The notes below the pieces were generated by a model. The model was not told where the DNA came from. It did not search any database and worked only from the letters and a program-made list of their open reading frames with translations. Position numbers and translations under genes: made by a program. Shown in pieces: positions 63,097-64,000 of a stretch of 64,000 nucleotides of DNA. The number at the start of each line of letters is the position of its first letter. Position 1 is the stretch's first letter. Source of the DNA: UBA6623 sp965226435 (lineage in GTDB: Bacteria; Acidobacteriota; Terriglobia; Bryobacterales; UBA6623); the NCBI GenBank assembly GCA_965226435.1, contig CBDDCY010000012.1, positions 929,622-993,621 on the forward strand, in the 5' to 3' direction.

Positions 63097-64000
63097 ATGA
63101 CAGCTGCTCTCGGATATGGGTTGTACCTTCTGCCCGGCGTGGCACAGCTTGCGTGGGCGGTGCGTCTACGGGGCTTGCGACTGCTGTCCAGTTACCCCTC
63201 TCTTGCTCTCTATCTTCTCTTTTCCACTTTGAGTTCGTGGCTGGTGCTGACGGCGCACTACGTCTATCGCGCCGACAGTGAAGCGTACGCCTGGTTCTTC
63301 GTTGTGACGCAGCCGGTGGGCTGGACGCTGTTGTTATGCGTGGTGCTGGAGATATACCAGCGGATGATCCGAGGTTACGAAGGCTTGGACCGGCTGGGGC
63401 GCTTGGTGATGTACGGCGCGGTGGGCGCCCTGGCTGTCGTCTTGACGTTTCTTTTGGTGCTCGATAAACCCGATGGCGCGTTGGGGCAGTGGCGGAACTT
63501 TTGGTTCCGTCAAGAGAGATCGGTGTATTTGGGCCTGTGTGGGTTGAGCGTGGTCCTGGCCGGATTCGGCGGCTATTTTCATCTGCGCGTGGGAAAGAAC
63601 GTTGTTGTGGTGTTCAGTGTATTCGGGGCGTTGTTCGCCGGACAGGCGCTTGTCTTGACGTTCGCCGAATATTTTGACGGAATGGTGGGCTGGAAGGATC
63701 TGGCGCTGCCCCTGTGGCACGGAGCCTGTTTACTGTGGGGAGCGGCGGCTTTTTCGCTCCAGGGTGAAGAGATGCCGATGAAGGAACCAGCGGCGTTGGC
63801 GGCCGGAGCCGAGGCGGAACCTGTTTTGGTACGCCGGCTGGAGGACCTGAACCGGGCGCTGCTAAGGATGTTACGAACCATGACGAACCTATTACTAATG
63901 TCTGTGATACTCGTCGTTGTTCCCTTGCTTTTGGGAGGAATCGTCATGCGTCTCGGCCGCCGTGCCGAGAGCGTGGACGGCACGGCTGTGTCGTCGTTGA
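63097..64000 (+). CDS. Multi-pass membrane protein (3' end outside window)
   Basis: The frame is open from ATG 63097 to the window edge (301 codons so far, no stop). It opens MTAALGYGLYLLPGVAQLAW and shows about seven hydrophobic segments, e.g. LALYLLFSTLSSWLVLTAHY, AWFFVVTQPVGWTLLLCVVL, LVMYGAVGALAVVLTFLLVL and LLLMSVILVVVPLLLGGIVM. The loop EIYQRMIRGYEGLDRLGRLV after the third span recalls a recurrent uncharacterised integral-membrane family in Acidobacteria. An in-frame stop (63082-63084) lies just upstream of the ATG. There is no transporter motif. Function unknown. Confidence 0.75.
   Translation, partial: MTAALGYGLYLLPGVAQLAWAVRLRGLRLLSSYPSLALYLLFSTLSSWLVLTAHYVYRADSEAYAWFFVVTQPVGWTLLLCVVLEIYQRMIRGYEGLDRLGRLVMYGAVGALAVVLTFLLVLDKPDGALGQWRNFWFRQERSVYLGLCGLSVVLAGFGGYFHLRVGKNVVVVFSVFGALFAGQALVLTFAEYFDGMVGWKDLALPLWHGACLLWGAAAFSLQGEEMPMKEPAALAAGAEAEPVLVRRLEDLNRALLRMLRTMTNLLLMSVILVVVPLLLGGIVMRLGRRAESVDGTAVSSL

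Overview
The window is GC-rich, densely coded bacterial chromosome. No rRNA, tRNA or CRISPR array was found. The gene content fits an environmental Acidobacteriota-type bacterium: two very large Ser/Thr kinases with TolB-like propellers, one of them carrying a CadC-type DNA-binding head; a DUF6152 protein; a Tat-dependent DUF1501 protein; a TonB-type protein with a long acidic spacer; an RNase E/G with a huge insertion; and many intergenic hairpin repeats. This assignment is an inference from gene style; no marker gene is present.

Layout. 1-10 kb: end of an ABC ATPase gene, an amidase, a frameshifted LacI regulator, a hemerythrin-like protein, a DUF1501 protein, a short-chain dehydrogenase, arginine decarboxylase (speA), a cupin and DUF6152. 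10-20 kb: a secreted protein behind a 22-bp perfect palindrome, a TPR protein, a sugar-binding lipoprotein, an IS remnant, an NHL propeller, an M1 aminopeptidase, and a gene split by an IS630-type element. 20-30 kb: copper ATPase with its MerR regulator, kinase 1, a small RHH pair and RNase E/G. 31-38 kb: the cell-elongation cluster mreB-mreC-mreD-mrdA-rodA plus an M23 endopeptidase, with four-base overlaps between mreC, mreD, mrdA and rodA. 38-46 kb: thiL, a DUF58 protein, a TonB-dependent receptor, a second gene split by the same IS630 element, a nucleoside deoxyribosyltransferase-like gene and threonine synthase. 46-52 kb: a lytic transglycosylase, an MFS transporter, VapBC, and a mercury-type operon (merR, thioredoxin-like, merT) whose last gene appears to be a selenoprotein. 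52-64 kb: nitroreductase, an enolase-superfamily enzyme, DUF72, kinase 2, a TonB-like protein, a gene broken by a tandem duplication, a small Cys-rich peptide and the start of a multi-pass membrane protein.

Most notable: (1) the mercury-type operon ends in a lipoprotein gene with an in-frame UGA in a U-P-G-C motif, followed by a perfect 6-bp stem-loop of the kind used as a bacterial SECIS; (2) two nearly identical IS630-type elements sit in the same octamer (CTTAGCTG) in two different genes, and removing either element restores an open gene; (3) twin hairpins at gene 3' ends keep their loop cores while their stems covary; (4) a repeat of about 220 bp, built of three palindromes, occurs at least six times between 46 and 59 kb; (5) the S1 domain of RNase E/G holds an insertion of about 430 residues.

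Start codons were moved inward where a Shine-Dalgarno site, signal peptide or family alignment favoured it. All family names come from motif recognition, not from a database search.
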